From NCBI RefSeq assembly GCF_024166365.1, contig NC_064842.1, forward strand, positions 29,173,001 through 29,237,000: 64,000 nucleotides of DNA, in the 5' to 3' direction. Of this stretch, positions 25,101 through 47,545 are shown one piece after another. The notes under the pieces are model-generated. The model was not told the DNA's origin, did not search any database, and worked only from the letters and a program-made list of their open reading frames with translations. Both the position numbers and the translations under genes were made by a program. Every line of letters begins with the position of its first letter. Within the stretch, counting starts at the first letter, position 1. The DNA comes from Elephas maximus indicus (Eukaryota; Chordata; Mammalia; Proboscidea; Elephantidae).

Positions 25101-25443
25101 GTTAGTTTATTTACAGATGAGTTTCTGGTGAAGATTAACTTATTAATTTTTATTTCAGAATACAGATGCTGTTCATCTTGCTCTGAAATTAAATAATTCG
25201 GAACTAATGGGAAGAAAACTCAGAGTCATGCGTTCTGTTAACAAAGAAAAATTAAAACAACAAAATTCAAATCCAGGTTTGAAGAATGCGAGTAAACCTA
25301 AGCAGGGACTTAATTTTGCTTCAAAACATGCAGAAGCAAAGTCTAAAAGTTTATTTATTGGAGAAAAAGCAGTTCTCACTAAAAAGAAAAAGAAAGGACA
25401 GAAGAAAAGTGGACGACCTAAGAAACAGAAAAAACAGAAGTAG
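10188..25443 (+). CDS. RBM34: RBM34, RNA-binding motif protein 34 (complete, 11 exons)
   Basis: Coding exons: 10188-10240, 10357-10531, 10793-10929, 14402-14642, 16098-16157, 19407-19450, 21224-21307, 21453-21516, 23170-23209, 23529-23647 and 25159-25443. All have GT-AG borders and compatible phases. They total 1302 nt, so 433 codons plus stop, close to the human length of about 430. The protein starts MALEVKTKRKKK, has a basic/acidic N-terminal third, then RRM1 (RNP2 VFVGNLP near residue 190; RNP1-like NAYVVFK) and RRM2 (RNP2 VFVGNLP; RNP1 KGFGYVLF), and ends in a lysine-rich tail (KKKKGQKKSGRPKKQKKQK). The family (yeast Nop12 relatives) is nucleolar and associated with pre-rRNA. RRM1 is spread over exons 4-8 and RRM2 over exons 9-11. 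There are no premature stops or frameshifts. Acceptors of exons 3 and 4 are weak (both end in AAAAG). Confidence 0.97.
11671..12012 (-). repeat. Long-type AfroSINE (~340 bp)
   Basis: Minus-strand copy of the longer tRNA-derived family. The RTE tail is at the left (tgttgttgttagctgttg). At the right is a tRNA-like head with a readable B-box region on the opposite strand ('ttcaatttccggccaatgc'). Confidence 0.8.
12160..13290 (+). repeat. L2 LINE, sense, ~1.1 kb
   Basis: L2 3'-half landmarks in order: 'ccttggccttaagagccttc', 'cctcatgtttgtctagccct', 'ccaggagtcttcctatacca', then the 'gataaaatctaagcagcttt' segment. It is heavily decayed, and frames in this stretch are remnants only. Confidence 0.8.
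13501..13690 (+). repeat. AfroSINE
   Basis: From the tRNA-like head 'ccagtggcacaatggttaag' to the tail 'gagttgggattgacttgatg'. It has the internal 'gggagaaagacctggtgatc' segment that marks the longer subtype. Confidence 0.85.
14643..16097 (+). other. RBM34: RBM34 intron 4
   Basis: Intron of 1.45 kb. An AfroSINE (14981-15184) is inserted inside an L2-like tail ('cattcaataaatattcgtta' resumes after it). The rest is A/T-rich with nothing recognised. Confidence 0.75.
14981..15184 (-). repeat. AfroSINE with target-site duplication
   Basis: Minus-strand copy flanked by TAGCACGTAGT (14970-14980) and TAGCACATAGT (15185-15195), an 11-bp duplication with one mismatch. It sits inside an older L2-type 3' end. 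Confidence 0.9.
16897..17140 (-). repeat. MER20-like hAT copy
   Basis: Reads 'ctgtcctgtacactgtagga', 'tagatgccaatagcactc', 'atctccagacattgcc' and 'gggacatctccagaattgcc', the reverse complement of the MER20 consensus layout. Confidence 0.7.
17200..17955 (+). repeat. L2 LINE, sense 3' end
   Basis: L2 3' landmarks ending in 'ccccagcactggcacattg' and the terminal 'attaaatatgtat'. A CA-rich simple repeat lies at about 17690-17708. Confidence 0.75.
17956..18108 (-). repeat. AfroSINE with target-site duplication
   Basis: Minus-strand copy inserted at the L2 end. It is flanked by AAATATGTAT (17946-17955) and AAGTATGTAT (18109-18118). Confidence 0.9.
18810..18945. repeat. L1-like 3' segment
   Basis: 'gaggtaaaattcacctaaca', 'ccatttaaaagtgaacaatt' and 'acattttcttcaccccaaaa' match a common old-L1 3' region. 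Orientation and subfamily are not resolved. Confidence 0.55.
19976..20133 (+). repeat. AfroSINE
   Basis: Near-complete copy from 'gatacctggtggcataatgg' to 'gacttgatggcaacaggttt'. Confidence 0.88.
20436..20728 (-). repeat. RTE-clade LINE 3' end (BovB/RTE1-like)
   Basis: The minus frame reads a degraded C-terminal RTE segment with GRPSTRWTDTVAATTGS and MAQDRAVFCSVVHRVAM, followed by the shared tail. The 5' part is truncated. Confidence 0.82.
21998..22156 (+). repeat. AfroSINE, 5' truncated
   Basis: It begins within the tRNA-like head ('aaggtcagcagtttgaatct') and runs to 'gtcggaattgactcagtagc'. It has the subtype insert 'gcagtctgcttccgtaaag'. Confidence 0.85.
22200..22690 (-). repeat. L2-like segment, antisense
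   Basis: 'gacccttggttgccatgct', 'ctggattttatgtggca' and 'gcctctctggaaagggagg' fit the reverse complement of L2. It is strongly diverged. Confidence 0.5.
22702..22920 (-). repeat. Old hAT (MER-type) copy
   Basis: Both ends are visible: 'ggggtcagcaaacctgtgg' at the left and 'acagtttgctgactcccga' at the right. These form inverted ends of the same family as 3228-3462, in the opposite orientation. Confidence 0.7.
23353..23440 (+). repeat. AfroSINE, 3' half
   Basis: It starts at 'accaccagccactccttgg' and ends with 'gagttggaatcgatagcaat'. It lies within the 319-bp intron 9 of RBM34, 89 bp before exon 10. Confidence 0.85.
23648..25158 (+). other. RBM34: RBM34 intron 10
   Basis: Intron of 1.5 kb with one AfroSINE (24371-24561). 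The remainder is A/T-rich single-copy-looking sequence with no feature I recognise. Confidence 0.75.
24371..24561 (-). repeat. AfroSINE
   Basis: Minus-strand copy from 'atcaaatcaattctgactca' (tail) to 'accgcactactagggcttc' (head). Confidence 0.85.
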
Positions 25444-25490
25444 CTAAAGGCTTTTTGTTTTGTTTTGTTTTTTATACACTGAGGACTGGT

Positions 25491-25496
25491 AATAAA
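25491..25496 (+). terminator. RBM34: RBM34 poly(A) signal
   Basis: AATAAA 48 bp after the stop codon, followed by a GT-rich stretch (gtgtggtgacccatgtgttg). This predicts a very short 3'UTR ending near 25510-25530. Confidence 0.8.
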
Positions 25497-25681
25497 AGTG
25501 TGGTGACCCATGTGTTGAGTTTCAGAATTTTTTATGGATGGCATATGTGAAAAACGGAGACTTCTGTATTCTTAGTTCTTTCAAATTGTGATACTGCCTT
25601 TGACGCTTTGCTTTAAGATGTAGGTAGAATGCTCAGTGTGGATTATGTGTTACTACTGATGGTGAAAAAAAAAGAAAAAAC

Positions 25682-25830
25682 CTTGCCGGAGTCAATTCTG
25701 ACTCACAGCAACCCTATAGGACAGAGTACAATTGCCCCACAGAGTTTCCAGGGAGCACCTGGTGGATTTGAACTGCCACCCTTTTTGGTTAGCAGCTGTA
25801 GCACTTAACCACTACACCACTAGGGTTTCC
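25682..25830 (-). repeat. AfroSINE
   Basis: Minus-strand full-length copy: tail 'ggagtcaattctgactcaca' and head 'ccactacaccactagggttt'. Confidence 0.88.
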
Positions 25831-25959
25831 CTATTAATGGTAAAAGAGGTGATTTCAGGCTTACTGTGAACATACAGAATTTTAATGTATGTTAGCACTT
25901 CAGATCTGTTATTTCAATAATAATATTGTTTGGGATGTGACTAAATTAAAAAGTGAGTA

Positions 25960-26811
25960 CACCCACTCCTCGCTTATCGACATGGTTAGGTTCCAAAGAC
26001 CAGGTTGTTACACAAAAGATAACGTTATGCAGAAATGGAGGATATTTTTTTTCTGTTTTTAGACCATCCATTTTTCCAGTTTAATTTAGAAAATACAGTC
26101 ATAGAAATAACAACAGCTAAGATTTACTGATGTGGTCATCATTGTGATGTGTTCAGTTATGGATTATTCCTCTGTGGAGAAGGAGGCTTGAAGGAGACAA
26201 AAGCTGGATAAAGCTCGGCTGTGTGATGGGAGGGCTGGCGGCTTGATGACTTGACCTTCCACCTGTGCTGGTCAGAGCTTCCCTCGAAGAGCTGCCTCCA
26301 GGGCTCCACTCCCACCCCTACTTGCCCTGTGTTCACTATCCTGGAGCCTTTGAGTCATCAAGGCTGGGGACTTTCTATGAGGTCACTGATAGAAAGCCTC
26401 CCACCCAGGCGGAGGCCTCAGGCCCAGTTAAGCTCACTTTGGGATGTCATTAAATTTGCACGCACGTCTTCCAAACACCCTCTCCAATACCTCTTTCTCC
26501 CTTCCCAAACCACAGCTGTTTTGAGCTGCAGGGCCTCATGCCACATAGGAGATGGGAACCCAGCACAGGTGCCCACTGGCTCTGTGCTGCCTGCAAATCC
26601 TCCCAGAGGTCATGGCCACAGAGGAGGCTGGCCCCGCATGGCAGCTGGACACAGTGTCCCTGCCAGCAGAAGGGAGTGGAGTGCAGCGTAGGGGATGCTC
26701 CGTGGCTGTTGCCACCATGCCTGCTGCCTCATTAATGCACAAAATAGTCTGATAGATTTTTTACTATTGTCATAAATGCAAAATGTCAGATAAGATAGTG
26801 AGGAATAGGTG
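25960..26811 (+). mobile_element. Non-autonomous TIR element, 852 bp, TA target site
   Basis: The left end CACCCACTCCTCGCTTATCG is mirrored by the right end (reverse complement CACCTATTCCTCACTATCTT). TA flanks both sides (25958-25959 and 26812-26813). This resembles pogo/Tigger-type DNA transposons. Frames inside (for example 26251-26691) show no transposase motif. The centre, about 26250-26720, is much richer in C+G than its surroundings. Confidence 0.55.
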
Positions 26812-27589
26812 TAAATGGAAAGAAAAATGCAGTATCAACAGTAGTACTGATTGTGTCTAAGTAAATAAAGTGGGATACTGATCTAAGGTAGAGTCATAGA
26901 CCTTAAGAAAAGTTTTGGGAGTGTTGCCCATTAAAATGACATCATCTTTTAAAAAGTCATGTTTAAACATTTTTCTGATAAAATACAGTAAGTCACGAAG
27001 TATGAACAATGCTCAACGAGGGAAGAGAATACTGTTGTACTCTCTTGGGACTTAACCTTAAAGCTGGGTCTTTCTAACTGGAGGGAGGAGTGGCAGTAGT
27101 AAACCAGCATGGCTGATCTGAGGCAAGCAGAAACTATGACATCCAAACATGGTATCACGTAGGTGAATGGGAACGAGGGGCTTTATCACTGACTGTTTTG
27201 AAAATCCTATCTTTGGGGGTTTCACAAGAAAAACCTAAGGGATCTTGTAAATTTCGCTCTGTAGAGAGCACAGACAGCTCCAATTTTACTGTCTGCCCAG
27301 GGATTGGCTATTGTATGCTTAGGACCTTGTTTTTTTACAAGAAGATTTCAGTAAATACTTATTACCTGATCATTCTTGAGCAATTTTGCATATATATCCA
27401 GTTAACTATATATAAAGATGTATCTTTTTTATCATGTATAGTTTTTATAGACTATGTGACTATGTAGTCTGTGTGCATAAACAACTGTGACTTCTGTGAA
27501 TGGTTTATTTTTTTATTGCTGTAAATATATTTGCTAATTCACTGTGTTTTATATGTACGATTTGGTGCTATCAGTTATCATTGCCAAAT

Positions 27590-28010
27590 TTTTATCACCG
27601 TAAACAGACACTGCTTCCTAAACGATGATTTTCCCGTTCCGTCTTACCCTGGTAACCGCTAATAAAGCTTTGATCTCTGTACCTTTGTCTATTCTGGTTA
27701 TTTTCTAGTGAAATCATACAGTAGTTATCTTTTTCTGATGGAATTATTTCACTCAGCAGAATGTTTTCTGAGTTCATCCATGTTGTAGCATGTGTCAGGA
27801 CTTCATTTCTCTTTATGGATGAATGATATTCCAAGATATGCATATGTCACGTTTTGTTTATTGATTCATCTGCTTTTGAACATTTAGGTGGTTTTCCATC
27901 TTTTGGCAATTGTAAATAGGACTGCAGTGAACATTGGTGCACATGTGTCTGTTTTCGTTGCTGCTTTGAAGTCTTTTTGGTATATGTGAATGGGTAGCCT
28001 CTTAAAGCAT
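27590..28010 (-). repeat. L1 LINE remnant (ORF2 3' part), antisense
   Basis: The minus frame reads EYHSSIKRNEVLTHATTWMN, then NILLSEIIPSEKDNYCMISL. This is the C-terminal region typical of L1 ORF2 ('atcatcc...aatgatattcca' region on the + strand). It is short and not intact. Confidence 0.8.
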
Positions 28011-28014
28011 AGCA

Positions 28015-28423
28015 GATGTATGGATTGAATTGTTTCCTGAAAATATGTGTTGTAAATCCTAACCCCTATGTCTGTGTAATAGGGTTTTCTTTGTTAGTCC
28101 ATGTCAGTATAGAGTGTGTCTTATGCCAATCACTTTTGAGAATAAAAGAGCTTAGCCTTGAAACCCTCTGGCGCAGTTCTCTGCACACACGGAGTTGTCA
28201 TGACTGGAAATTGATTTAACAGTTTTTTAACGAGCAAAGTCAAGCTTTGAGATGACTGCAGCCCCTGTGGACATGCCAACTGCAGCCACCTGAGATCCAG
28301 AGCCAGAACTGCCCAACTAAGCCACTTCCAAATTCCTGACCCACAGAAATAGTGAGGTAAATGTTTGTGGTTTTAAGCCATTAGATTTCGAGATAATTTG
28401 TTATGCAGCAATAGCTACCTAAA
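28015..28423 (+). repeat. MaLR-type LTR with SINE fragment
   Basis: 'tatggattgaattgtttcc', 'tatgtgttgtaaatcctaac' and the end 'gcagcaatagctacctaaac' match the solo LTR at 54189-54754. A short AfroSINE fragment lies inside (28157-28226). Confidence 0.7.
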
Positions 28424-29089
28424 CCGGGAAACAAATTAAGAAAGGCCGTGACTATTGAGATGGCAGCAGCAGCTGATGCCACCTGCAGATTGGAAACAGC
28501 ATTTACAAAATAACTTGTTTTAAACTAAGATTTTTGAGTTTATGTTCTCTTGAGGGATTGCTTTGTAAAATCCATTCTCATACTTTCCTTTTCTGGCTTT
28601 GTTATCAAATTTATCCTTCAATAATAAGTTGAGAAACGTTCTCTTTTTTTAATCCCTGAAAGAGTTTAAGATTGGTATTATCGGTTTATTTGGTGGGACT
28701 CATCTGTAAAATCAACAGGCCCAAGGTTTTCTTTGTGGGAATATTTTAAACTGTTCACATTTTCTGTTTTTTCTTCAATTTTACGGTTTATATTTTTCCA
28801 AGAATTGCTCCATTTAATTTCCTTCTACTTATAAGACTATATTGTAATATTCTTTTAAAATCAGATACAATCACTAGATTATGGTGTTACATTGTACAAT
28901 GAATTGTGCCTGTACTTGAAAGCAAGTTGAGTTTAATTTAAACCAAAGCCACAGGCTGTCCTGTATTATGCAAGGAGGAATAAGATGAATTTGTCGTCAG
29001 CTATCTTCCATCTTTGAAACAACGCCGCTGACTTCTGAGTGGGGGAATAACGGCAGCGGGCAATCCGCTCTCAGAAGGCTCAGCAGGAT

Positions 29090-41520
<12,431 letters not shown>

Positions 41521-41537
41521 GAAAAAAATGTCAACAT

Positions 41538-41543
41538 AATAAA
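41538..41543 (+). terminator. TOMM20: TOMM20 proximal poly(A) signal
   Basis: AATAAA immediately after the stop codon (18 bp). Close spacing makes strong use doubtful. Confidence 0.4.
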
Positions 41544-43492
41544 ATGTCAATTAAAAATACTTTAAAAATTCTTAGCTTGGAAGATGAGCCGCTCTAGGGG
41601 AATATGGGCAAATATGCTTGTTATGGACTATACTACACCGAAATCTACCAAAGTTAATTTTTACTTTGTGTAGATTCATTTGTTTTATTTATTTTTTCCC
41701 AGTGAAAAGTGTATTTTGATAGTTTTTCATTTTATAAATACACTATGAGTTACCAAAAATAGCATGGATTTTGTTTATTCCTAAAACACGCAATTAAAAT
41801 GTACATATGACATTACCTGTGTTAAGAATACCCAGTGCTCGGTTTTGAAAGATGAGGGAAAAAGTATATGCTGAAGAATACACATTTTAAAAGCTAATAC
41901 ATTTCCTTATATATCAGAAATTTGGGTGAAAACTTAATTGTGTTTATTAAAACTGAGCATTAAAATTGAGAAATAATTTTTTCCGGTTTAATCTCTTATA
42001 AATACATGAAGTGTGTTGCAGTGCTGTATTAACTTTATTCCCACCCCATGTATCAGTCTTGAGATGTTTAAATCAGTGAGTGTAATATGTTCTGGTTATT
42101 TATCTCCCTGTACTTGAAATGTGTGTAGTTGGAAGTAGCACCGGGAGTTAGATCTGTGTACAGTGCTAACAGAGCTGTGTGAACTTCGCCAACTCACGTC
42201 TACTCTGTCTCCTCATTTATGAGATGAGGGCATCGGTCCACTGATCTCTGAGGTGTCCCTTTTAGCTCCTAGTTCATGTGGTTCTATTAAACACCTTTAG
42301 ATCCTCCTTCTGAGGAGTATGTTTTTTGGACGAGTAGCCTTGGCATTTTTTGTAATCTGCATTTTGCATGCCTACCTGATTTAGTATTTCTGAATTGATC
42401 TTTTTACTTAATAGTCCAACCGTCATGTTGATTATCACTGAAATCATGTGGTTCTGTCACTACTCTGTATATTAATCTGAAACTTATCCTTTAAGATAAC
42501 TGGGATGATCTGCTTGTAAAAAAAAGTTTGTTCCCCTTTACTTTTATCTTCACTGTACCTCCTTAATCCTACTTCAACTTAGTTCCTTTTTCTTGATGAA
42601 TGCTGTAACTTTGTGGCTGAAGACTTGAATGAAGCTAGTGGGACCTCTTATTCTCAAATGTTGACTAGTATCTGCAGTCACAGATTCAATTTCAGAACTG
42701 AGAATAAGAACCCATGGTACTTAGTGGCATCTTCTGAACTAAGCATTTTCCATGTACAGATTGGCTTTATTCTGTCTAAAAATCTGTGGAGAGACCCCAA
42801 AGATTTTTCTTCTGTACTTCCTATTTTGGTTTACTTCACAAATTTCCTTAAACTAGAGCTTTTTTATGGTGGTCGTGGTATGGTGGAGAGAGTTTGGAAT
42901 ATTAGTTCTAAGTTCTGCCTGTAATTAGCCGCACAGCCTTGGGCAAGTCATGTTAAAAATGTAAGAATTTACCTCTAGTATTCTTCTTACTTATAAAATT
43001 AGAACATCAGGGTAGGTGACTCGAACATTTAAGAACTCTTACTTAGCTACCTTCCAGGTTTGTGATCCTGAACCCTTAAATAGCGTGCTTTTGGGGAGGG
43101 ATGACCGGTGCAAACATGGTTAGATCAAATCAGTATATTGGCGATTGGTCAGTAGTTGATCATGCAGCTAAGAAACAATCTGCCTTGGGTATAGATAGAA
43201 GAATAGAGGTGAAAAAAAGAGCAAGGGACAGAAAATTTGGCAAGAAAAGAATGGCCCAGAAAAACTAAGGACCGGTTGAAGTAATGAAGGATCAGCTTAG
43301 TTTTGAGAGGGTAGAAAGACTTCACGTATGCTCTTGAGAACTGTAGTGTAATACAAGCTGGGTATCACTTGGCTTTCTGAAAGGTTAGCTTTGATCTGTT
43401 GCTTTTGAAAAGGCAGTGATAACTTCAGCTTCAAGTGACAGCTTTGTTGCTTTAAAGGTACCACTTTTGAAAGCTAACTGTGTTGGGTAAAA

Positions 43493-43498
43493 AATAAA
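43493..43498 (+). terminator. TOMM20: TOMM20 candidate poly(A) signal
   Basis: AATAAA about 2 kb into the 3'UTR, followed by the T-rich 'ctgccgtttttaatccc'. Confidence 0.4.
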
Positions 43499-43769
43499 AC
43501 TGCCGTTTTTAATCCCTCCAGAAAAATAATTGCTGGATACTGTTTCCTACCAGAAGTTTCACACACCACCAGGCATTGGTGATGCTGACCAAATGGTCCT
43601 CAGTAGGTGGGTATGAAACAAGCCAAGACTTTAGTAATAAACAGACTGGATGTCCCCATGTGTTGATGTTGCAACACGTGTGTAAAACCTTTGGAAATGG
43701 AAAATACGTTTTCGTGCATGTGGACATGCTACTTTGGGCAAAGATCTGTTTGGTTCCGTAATTCGTACT

Positions 43770-44050
43770 TAAGGTGGAAGCGCATTTAAAACATAGGCTG
43801 TCCTCTACCGCAGCCCCCACCAAACTGAGTCCAGTACAGCTGGATGGTGCCCAGCTACCACCACTGACAGGGATCACAGTAGAGGGTCCTACACAGCTGG
43901 AGAAAAATGTAGAACAAAATTCTAACTCACAAAAAAAGACCAGACTTAGTGGCCTGACAGAGACTGAAGAAACCCCGGGAGTATGGCCCCGGACACCCTT
44001 ACAGCTCAGGAATGAAATCACTCCTGAAGTTCATCCTTCAGCCAAAGATT
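43770..44050 (+). repeat. Probable afrotherian retroelement fragment
   Basis: 'cctctaccgcagcccccacc', 'acagggatcacagtagaggg', 'aagaccagacttagtggcct' and 'ccaaagattagacaggcaaa'. I recall near-identical blocks as common in elephant-like genomes, but I cannot name the family. The 92-codon frame inside is not a gene. Confidence 0.5.
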
Positions 44051-44386
44051 AGACAGGCAAAAGAATAAATAATAGGCTTTCCTAATGATAGTGCTATTTT
44101 ATTAATGGATAGTTGTGGAATTTACATTCACACCTAACTTGGTAAAATATAAAACCTTGTACAGTGTGTAGGAGTCAGTAAATACTTGATTCCTCGATCC
44201 CTAGGTAAATTTGACATTTTGCCACCTTCATGCTTGCCTGCCTTTGTGACCATGTTCAAATGAAATGTTACTGCAGAAGAGATTTTGAGAAATTCGTATG
44301 TCATGCAGACATGGTACAAAATTTTCTTCTGTAACATAAAAAATGCAGTTTTTATTATTGCTTGTGCCTCAGCTGTTTAAGTGATT

Positions 44387-44392
44387 ATTAAA
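44387..44392 (+). terminator. TOMM20: TOMM20 candidate distal poly(A) signal
   Basis: ATTAAA variant followed by GT-rich 'ggcctgttgtatatttg'. Its position (2.87 kb after the stop) fits the 3'UTR length I recall for human. Confidence 0.45.
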
Positions 44393-44621
44393 GGGCTTGG
44401 AGAAAATTTTGGCCTGTTGTATATTTGCAGAAGTGAATTCTGAGGAATTTGATGATGTTGAAGGAGTAGTACCCAACTTTTCTACATTAGGATCTTTTTC
44501 ATAGTGTTCAGAGCTGTAAAACTTTTTCCCCAGGAAATGCACATTTGCATTTGATTTGAAGAGACAGATTCCAGCTTAAGAACCTCTGCATTAATGTAAA
44601 TAGGTAAGGGAGTCTGTAGTA

Positions 44622-44790
44622 GTGGTCTCAAGCTTTAGCACGCATTAGAATCCCCTAGAGGGCTTGTTAAAAGACAGGCTGTTGGGCTCCACAGATGGCT
44701 GTGCAGTGGATCTGGGGCAGGGCACAAGTGATGGCATTTCTAACAGGTTCCTAGATGCTGGTGCTGGCCTGGGAATCACACTATGAAAGT
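44622..44790 (+). repeat. MER5A-like hAT copy
   Basis: 'cacgcattagaatcccctag', 'agggcttgttaaaagaca' and 'ggcatttctaacaggttcct' follow the MER5A consensus order. Confidence 0.75.
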
Positions 44791-45924
44791 GGGACAGACA
44801 GTGAAGCTCAGTGGTGATGGGGCAAAAGTGAATAGAGAATCCTCATGAGAGAGTACTACCTAAAAAGGTGTGTTAAAGTCGTGGATTATGTACTTGAGCA
44901 CTGTAAAAAGAAGATGTGTAATTACAAAGCCCCTAATTGGTAGCAGAATGTGTTATTTGAGAACACCTAGTGTGTTACATTATTGGTAATGATCTGAAGC
45001 ATAAGGACCATTAATTTTCAGACTTGAAATTATGTTCAAGATAGGTTAGTTCACTTAAAGATTAAGGTATTTTAGGAGATTTTCCTCAGAAGATAGCCCA
45101 TCAGATCAGGTAAAGGAGAAATTAATTCCCTAAGCATTTTAGTTGTGTTTTGATTTTTATTCTGTATTTGTGTCTTTGGGTGAATTAAAAACTTCTTTTT
45201 TTTTCCTTTTTAGATAGAGGGTTTGTAGACCACAGTACGTATTTATTGTCCACCTTGCAGCTGCTTTCTGCAAGCAGCCCAGGAGGCATTGCGGAAGGTA
45301 CTGAACCTTGTTAATTCCCGATAACTACTGATAATGGGAGTCAAATACTATGTCAGATACTTTGAAATAGTAATGAGAAAGCAGGTAGGGGTACCAGAGG
45401 GTAGAGATGAGGTTGAAGATGAAGGGAGGAAAACGGAAAGTAGAGACTGGCAAAGCTGGAGCTAGATCTGAAAAGATGAGTGGTGCTGGTGTGCTGCAGT
45501 GTCTCTGTATGATCTGAATATTCAGGAAAAACAGCTAGATCCTACTGGCACTTCACTGAGACCCATGTGCCCTTCCTTTTCCTTTGATGCATAGGGAAGT
45601 AGACTGAATTGAACTGGCCCTTCAGTTTGTCCTTTCAAAGGTAGAATCTTTAAAGTTCTAAATCTAGAACCTGTCCCAGTTTACCAAAAGTAACTGAAAA
45701 GACTAGTTCCTGTAACAAGTGCAGAAACCCAACCCTGAACTATGTAAGGAAAATAACATTATCTGTTAGGGTCTGACTTTTAAGATTGGAACCAGAATCT
45801 TTGAGGACAACTGCCTTCATCTCTGCTGCTTCCAGAGGCTTTTCACAAACAGGCCTAAGGAAGCAGCTAGAGCTCTGGGCACTGGCAGCTCCAGGTCACA
45901 TAAATGATGACAGTAACACTGAGC

Positions 45925-46050
45925 TCTGTATTAAACTCATTTAATGCTTACAACCTATAAGGTAGTTTCTTTTTTATAGGTGATGAAACTGAGGTGCAGC
46001 TTAAGAAGCCTGGCCAAAGTTGCATGGTAAGTGGTAGATTCAGAATTTTC
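45925..46050 (-). repeat. MIR, antisense
   Basis: 'aaactcatttaatgcttaca', 'ggtgatgaaactgaggtgca' and 'ggccaaagttgcatggtaag' are the reverse complement of MIR. Confidence 0.7.
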
Positions 46051-46849
46051 AGGTGGAAGTTTTAACTTGGGGCTGTACTTGACTACCAATTTGATAGCAT
46101 AGAAGGGTTGAAGGTTTTTTTTTTTTTTTTTTTAAAAGAATGGGGGTACTTTTTACCAAAGAAGAGAGTCATAATGGGCAAACAAACCAAAATGGCCATC
46201 ATATAATTCTAGTTGCAGATAGAATGGGTGCTTATTTGTTGTGAGAGTGCAGAGCCTGAGAAGTTGAAAACACAAAACATTGAAGTCTTGTGTTATCTTT
46301 TAAAAAAGATTTTTTTGTGTGTTTAGATCTGTAATTTTGCTGTTTACTACAAAAATCACTTCACCTCTTCCCAAGTTACTGAATTAAGTCAGTGTGTACA
46401 GGGTATGCTGTGACTTTCTAAAGCTCCTGTGCCAGTTTGGACCAGATAAGCAAGACGACAGTGAGTTGGGAAGGTTCAGTGGGAGAGCAGTTCAACTCAG
46501 GAGGGCTGGAATGCACTGAGGCTGGAGCCAGAAGCGCGGGAGGTGGGGTGCAGAGTGCGGAGTAGGACCTCTGCTAGAACTCGGGCTTCTTCACACTGGC
46601 CAAAATGTACGGTTTTATCTAAAAATGCTTTGTAGTTTTGTACGTTTTTGTGGGTGATTTTATCCCTCAGGCTTCAGTGGCTACCTGTTGCAGGTGACTC
46701 CCAAACTGAGTGGGAGGAGCCATCGTAGGTTTGGCTAACTGCTGGCTGCGCATCATTTGCATGTCCACAGACACCTGGAATTGACATGCAGGATTGAATT
46801 AGTTCTCCCTTGAACCTGTTCTGAGCCACTCCTTACCTGGCTGCCATCT

Positions 46850-47215
46850 ACTCACTAACATCCATCAGTTACCAAGCCTTGCCCCTTCTTACTGTGTCTC
46901 CAGCCCATTCCACTGCTTCGGCCTCATTGTGTAGAAAATTTTGCTTCAGATTTTGCGCAGTTGTATCTATTCCAGTCTATTCTGCTGCCTGAGCAATTGT
47001 ACTAAAACATCACATTCCTCCCTTGTTTGGCGTCCAGGGTTCTCCTAATCTGATCAAGCCCAACCTCATTCCACAAACGTCCTCCTTACCTTCCACACAC
47101 AAGCTCATCCACACACGGTGTGGTCATACTGAATTCACTTACCCTGAATGTGCCTTCTCCAGGAGCCATCCTATATTTTGTCTCAGGGCTTTTGCACGTG
47201 AGGCACCCTAGGCTG
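46850..47215 (+). repeat. L2 LINE, sense
   Basis: 'ccctccttgtttggcgt'-like start, then 'gatcaagcccaacctcattc' and 'tctcagggcttttgcacgtg' follow the L2 3' region. Confidence 0.7.
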
Positions 47216-47429
47216 TGGGCACTCTGCTAATTGCACAGTGTATCTGGGTGGACAAAATAAGGCTGCGCCTCACTGATTCTGCTCTCAAGTTGAGGTATTC
47301 TTAAACTGAAGCTTTTGCTGGGGCAGGGTTAGGTGTCCCTTGTCGGGTATTCTGTGGAACCCTGGGATAGTCTTAACTGAGGTCTACTGTAGTATTTTGG
47401 TGACTTGTTTCTCACTAGAGCACCTCTTT

Positions 47430-47545
47430 AGCCTTGGTGGAGCAGTGGTTAAGAGCTACAGCTGCTAACCAAAAGGTCAGGTCTAATCCACTAGCTGCTG
47501 CTTGAAAACCCTGTAGGGCAGCTCTGCTCTGTCCTGCTGGGGCAC
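47430..47545 (+). repeat. AfroSINE
   Basis: Head 'ccttggtggagcagtggtta' and body to 'gctctgctctgtcctgctgg'. The tail is lost. Confidence 0.82.

Larger units (their letters stand above)
25540..29089. other. Intergenic region RBM34-TOMM20
   Basis: No gene found. It holds an AfroSINE (25682-25830), a TIR element (25960-26811), an L1 ORF2 remnant (27590-28010) and a MaLR-like LTR (28015-28423). 26815-27590 and 28440-29000 are A/T-rich without recognised content. Confidence 0.75.
41521..44400 (+). other. TOMM20: TOMM20 3'UTR (long form)
   Basis: AATAAA at 41538-41543 lies only 18 bp after the stop codon. From memory the human TOMM20 message has a ~2.8 kb 3'UTR, so longer forms ending near 43510 or 44405 are likely. 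The stretch is A/T-rich, mostly free of SINEs, with MIR-like pieces (about 42140-42290 and 42885-43060) and a retroelement-like segment at 43770-44050. The open frame 42613-42924 is not a gene. Confidence 0.55.
44401..46780. other. Intergenic, little recognised
   Basis: A MER5A-like copy at 44622-44790 and a MIR-like antisense segment at 45925-46050. Otherwise unassigned, with no coding signal. Confidence 0.6.

Noticed and set aside
26251-26691. 146-codon + strand ORF
   Set aside because: It sits in the C+G-rich core of the TIR element, has several competing frames on both strands and no recognised motif.
27595-27843. 82-codon minus-strand ORF
   Set aside because: It matches the C-terminal part of L1 ORF2, so it is a LINE remnant.
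42613-42924. 103-codon + strand ORF
   Set aside because: It lies in the A/T-rich TOMM20 3'UTR, with no motif and no splice context.
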